From Acidimicrobiaceae bacterium (lineage in GTDB: Bacteria > Actinomycetota > Acidimicrobiia > Acidimicrobiales > Aldehydirespiratoraceae), in the NCBI GenBank assembly GCA_009843915.1, contig VYCM01000016.1, positions 1 to 39,823 on the forward strand: a DNA stretch of 39,823 nucleotides, in the 5' to 3' direction. The notes under the pieces are model-generated. The model saw nothing but the letters and a program-made list of their open reading frames with translations, was not told where the DNA came from and did not search any database. Below are positions 37,764-39,823 of the stretch, one piece after another. The position numbers and the translations under genes are program-made. Each line of letters starts with the position of its first letter. Within the stretch, counting starts at the first letter, position 1.

Positions 37764-39589
37764 CCCTGCTCGAGTCCCGCATCGCCCCGCTGGGAACTCC
37801 CACAGTGCCGGGGCCGCCCCCCGCCGGCGGCCCCATCGATCCCGCCATACGGGCCGACGTCGACAAGTACAGACAGCAGTACGCGCGCTTCCTGGCCGGG
37901 GAGCTGAGCGACGAGGTGTTCCGGGTCTACCGGCTCACCAACGGCATCTACGGGCAGCGCCAGGGCGGCACCAACCAGATGGTCCGGGTGAAGGTGCCCT
38001 ACGGGTCCATCCAGCCCGAGCAGCTCGAGATGATCGGCTGGCTGGTCGACACCTACAGCCGGGGCTGGGGCCACATCACCACCCGCCAGAACATCCAGTT
38101 CCACTTCGTGCAGCTCGACCAGATCCCCGAGGTGCTCGAGCATCTTGCCGCGGTCGGGCTGACCACCCGGGAGGCCTGCGGCGACACCGTCCGCAACGTC
38201 CAGGGATGCCACCTGGCCGGCGCCTGCCCCCACGAGGAGCTCGACGTGACCCCCTGGGCTGAGGCCACGTACCGGCACTTCGTCCGCAACCCGATCAGCC
38301 AGCGGCTGCCCCGCAAGTTCAAGATCAACTTCTCGGGCTGTGAGACGGACTGCGGCCAGGCCATGTTCAACGACGTGGGCGTGATCGGCGTGACCCGCCC
38401 CGCCGACGACGGCACGGTCGAACGCGGCTTCCGGGTGTTCATCGCCGGCGGCCTGGGCACGACACCGCATCCGGCTCTGGCCCTCGAGGACTTCACCCCT
38501 CGCGAGGAGCTGCTGCCCACCATCGAGGCCTGCTTGAGGGTGTTCGACCAGGCCGGCAACCGCGACAACAAGCTGCGAGCCCGCATGAAGTGGCTGGTGG
38601 ACACGCTCGGCTTCGAGGAGGTCCAGCGCCGGGTATTGACCCAGCGCAAGTTCCTGGTGGCGTCGACCTCCTGGCCGGGCGGGATCCCCGCCGAGGTGCA
38701 GATCGACGGCGACGATCCGGCCGGTGCGGGAGATCCCGCCACCGTCACCGCCGTGGGCCACGGCACGCCGGTCACCATAGGCACGGGCTCCGCCTACGAA
38801 CGGTGGGAACGGATCAACGTGGTTCGGGGTGTGCGCGACGGCACGGTCTCCGTCTACGCGCAGGCTCACCTGGGTGACATCACCGGCGACCAGTTCCGCG
38901 CCCTGGCCGCGTTGCAGCGCGAACTCGACGCCGACGTGCGGCTGACCAACCGCCAGAACGTGGTGTTCCGGGGCCTGCACCCCGACGACCTGGCCACTGT
39001 CTACGACCGCCTGGACGCCATCGGCATGGCCCGCCCGGGTGCGGAGCTGGCCCGGGACGTGGTGGCCTGCCCCGGGTCGGACACCTGCAACCTGGCCGTC
39101 ACCCAGAGTCGCGGCCTGGGCGGCGCCATCGGCGAGCGCCTCGAAGAGGAGGGGCTGGCGGAGGTGGGCGGCATCCGCATCAACATCTCCGGGTGCCCCA
39201 ACTCCTGCGGGCAGCACCACGCGTCGGACATCGGCTTCTTCGGGGCGGAGAGACGGGCCCACGGCCGCAGCGCCCCCGGCTACCAGATGCTGCTCGGGGG
39301 CTACATCGGCCAGCAGCAGATGCATTTCGGCGACAAGGCCCTGCGCCTCCCCGCCCGCAACGCCCCCGAAGCCACCGCCCGGGTGATCCGGCGCTTCGTC
39401 GACGAGCGCCAGGCCTCGGAGGGCTTCCGGGACTGGATGGAGCGCGCCGGGGGCGCCCGCGCCGTAGCCGAGGGCCTCAAGGACCTCGACGAGTTCCCTG
39501 CCTACGAGGACGACCCGTCGTTCTACGTCGACTTCGACGAGACCGGCCCGTACACCGTGGAGACCGGCGCCTCGGAGTGCGCCACATAG
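37760..39589 (+). CDS. siroheme-dependent nitrite/sulfite reductase
   Basis: A 609-residue reductase with two NirA/SiR-type halves (ferredoxin-like lobe plus siroheme lobe, twice). The siroheme/4Fe-4S ligands are in the second half: Cys437-x5-Cys443 (ACPGSDTCNL) and Cys479-x3-Cys483 (SGCPNSCGQHH). Unusually, the first half has a matching set, Cys150-x5-Cys156 (QGCHLAGACPHE) and Cys194-x3-Cys198 (SGCETDCGQAM). It would reduce nitrite to ammonia or sulfite to sulfide, six electrons each, with ferredoxin as likely donor; sequence alone does not settle which. The ATG at 37760 overlaps the cobA stop, and the siroheme genes feed it directly. Confidence 0.88.
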   Translation: MTLLESRIAPLGTPTVPGPPPAGGPIDPAIRADVDKYRQQYARFLAGELSDEVFRVYRLTNGIYGQRQGGTNQMVRVKVPYGSIQPEQLEMIGWLVDTYSRGWGHITTRQNIQFHFVQLDQIPEVLEHLAAVGLTTREACGDTVRNVQGCHLAGACPHEELDVTPWAEATYRHFVRNPISQRLPRKFKINFSGCETDCGQAMFNDVGVIGVTRPADDGTVERGFRVFIAGGLGTTPHPALALEDFTPREELLPTIEACLRVFDQAGNRDNKLRARMKWLVDTLGFEEVQRRVLTQRKFLVASTSWPGGIPAEVQIDGDDPAGAGDPATVTAVGHGTPVTIGTGSAYERWERINVVRGVRDGTVSVYAQAHLGDITGDQFRALAALQRELDADVRLTNRQNVVFRGLHPDDLATVYDRLDAIGMARPGAELARDVVACPGSDTCNLAVTQSRGLGGAIGERLEEEGLAEVGGIRINISGCPNSCGQHHASDIGFFGAERRAHGRSAPGYQMLLGGYIGQQQMHFGDKALRLPARNAPEATARVIRRFVDERQASEGFRDWMERAGGARAVAEGLKDLDEFPAYEDDPSFYVDFDETGPYTVETGASECAT

Positions 39590-39593
39590 ACGG

Positions 39594-39823
39594 TCAGCGG
39601 GCGGTGATCTCTACCGCGACGGGATGGTGGCAGGCGACGTAGTGGTCCGCGTCGCCGATCTGCTCGCTGACCGGCTCAACCTCGCCGCAGACGTCGGTCG
39701 CCCGCGGGCACCGCGTATGGAACCGGCAGCCGCTGGGAGGATCGGTCGCTGACGGCAGTTCGTCGCCGATGTCCCCCTCGCTCACATCCACGGTCGGGGC
39801 AGGCTCGGGAATGGAGGCCAGCA
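39594..39823 (-). CDS. peptide ABC transporter ATP-binding protein, C-terminal fragment
   Basis: The C-terminal 76 residues of a protein that runs off the right edge of the window. The sequence LASIPEPAPTVDVSEGD, then DPPSGCRFHTRCPRATDVC and HYVACHHPVAVE, is the oligo_HPY tail found in ATPases of the Dpp/Opp family, with the conserved Cys residues of the CRFHxRCPxA motif. The NTPase core is outside the window. It is convergent with the reductase operon; the stop codons are 4 bp apart. Confidence 0.82.
   Translation of the reverse strand, partial: LASIPEPAPTVDVSEGDIGDELPSATDPPSGCRFHTRCPRATDVCGEVEPVSEQIGDADHYVACHHPVAVEITAR

Noticed and set aside
37238-39325. A 695-codon reverse-strand open frame across the reductase and methyltransferase genes.
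   Set aside because: The forward strand holds motif-complete enzymes; the reverse translation lacks domains and is compositional noise.
1-39823. CRISPR arrays, tRNA or rRNA genes.
   Set aside because: No spaced direct repeats and no tRNA-like or rRNA-like stretches were noticed by reading; a covariance-model scan was not possible here.

Overview
The window is about 40 kb of high-GC DNA (roughly two thirds G+C) from an actinobacterium. Evidence for this is a mycothiol S-conjugate amidase (mca), a mycothiol-dependent maleylpyruvate isomerase-like protein, an F420-type luciferase-family oxidoreductase fragment, IpdAB-type steroid-ring hydrolase genes, DUF222/HNH proteins, frequent GTG starts, and 4-bp ATGA/GTGA gene overlaps. 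Domain content and style fit an environmental lineage such as Acidimicrobiia, but that placement is inference. Many genes have a TANNNT hexamer 6-9 nt before the start codon and no ribosome binding site, which indicates widespread leaderless transcription.

Layout. 1-7.9 kb: an oxidoreductase fragment, a small conserved-looking protein, a secreted nuclease, a ChbG/YdjC-like deacetylase, an mca/SCP2 pair, a PhoU-TrkA_C protein beside an MgtE-like cation transporter, a ParA ATPase with a small membrane protein, and a RecB-family Fe-S nuclease. 7.9-14.3 kb: a second-type (ParE/ParC-like) type II topoisomerase pair and a DUF222 HNH protein. 14.6-18.1 kb: a mobile region. A GHKL ATPase gene is cut off by a 2.6-kb element with 24-bp perfect terminal inverted repeats. 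The element encodes an IS1595-type transposase, a DNA methyltransferase-HNH fusion split by a nine-G tract, and a 43-residue basic protein. 18.1-35.7 kb: catabolic and transport genes, namely a SnoaL-like protein, a family III CoA transferase, a NUDIX hydrolase, an alpha/beta hydrolase, an ABC-2 exporter, a cytochrome P450, four SDR dehydrogenases, an MFS exporter, a Ski2-like/DUF3516 helicase, a low-molecular-weight phosphatase and ipdAB. 36.3-39.6 kb: a siroheme and nitrite/sulfite reductase operon. The window ends inside a peptide ABC transporter ATPase gene.

How the genes fit together. The catabolic genes (P450, SDRs, CoA transferase, IpdAB, SCP2) suggest degradation of sterol- or terpenoid-like lipids. 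The three-gene operon at 36.3-39.6 kb makes siroheme (dehydrogenase/ferrochelatase and uroporphyrinogen methyltransferase) for the reductase encoded directly behind it. The most unusual item is the transposon with a methyltransferase-nuclease cargo that looks able to be switched by its homopolymer.
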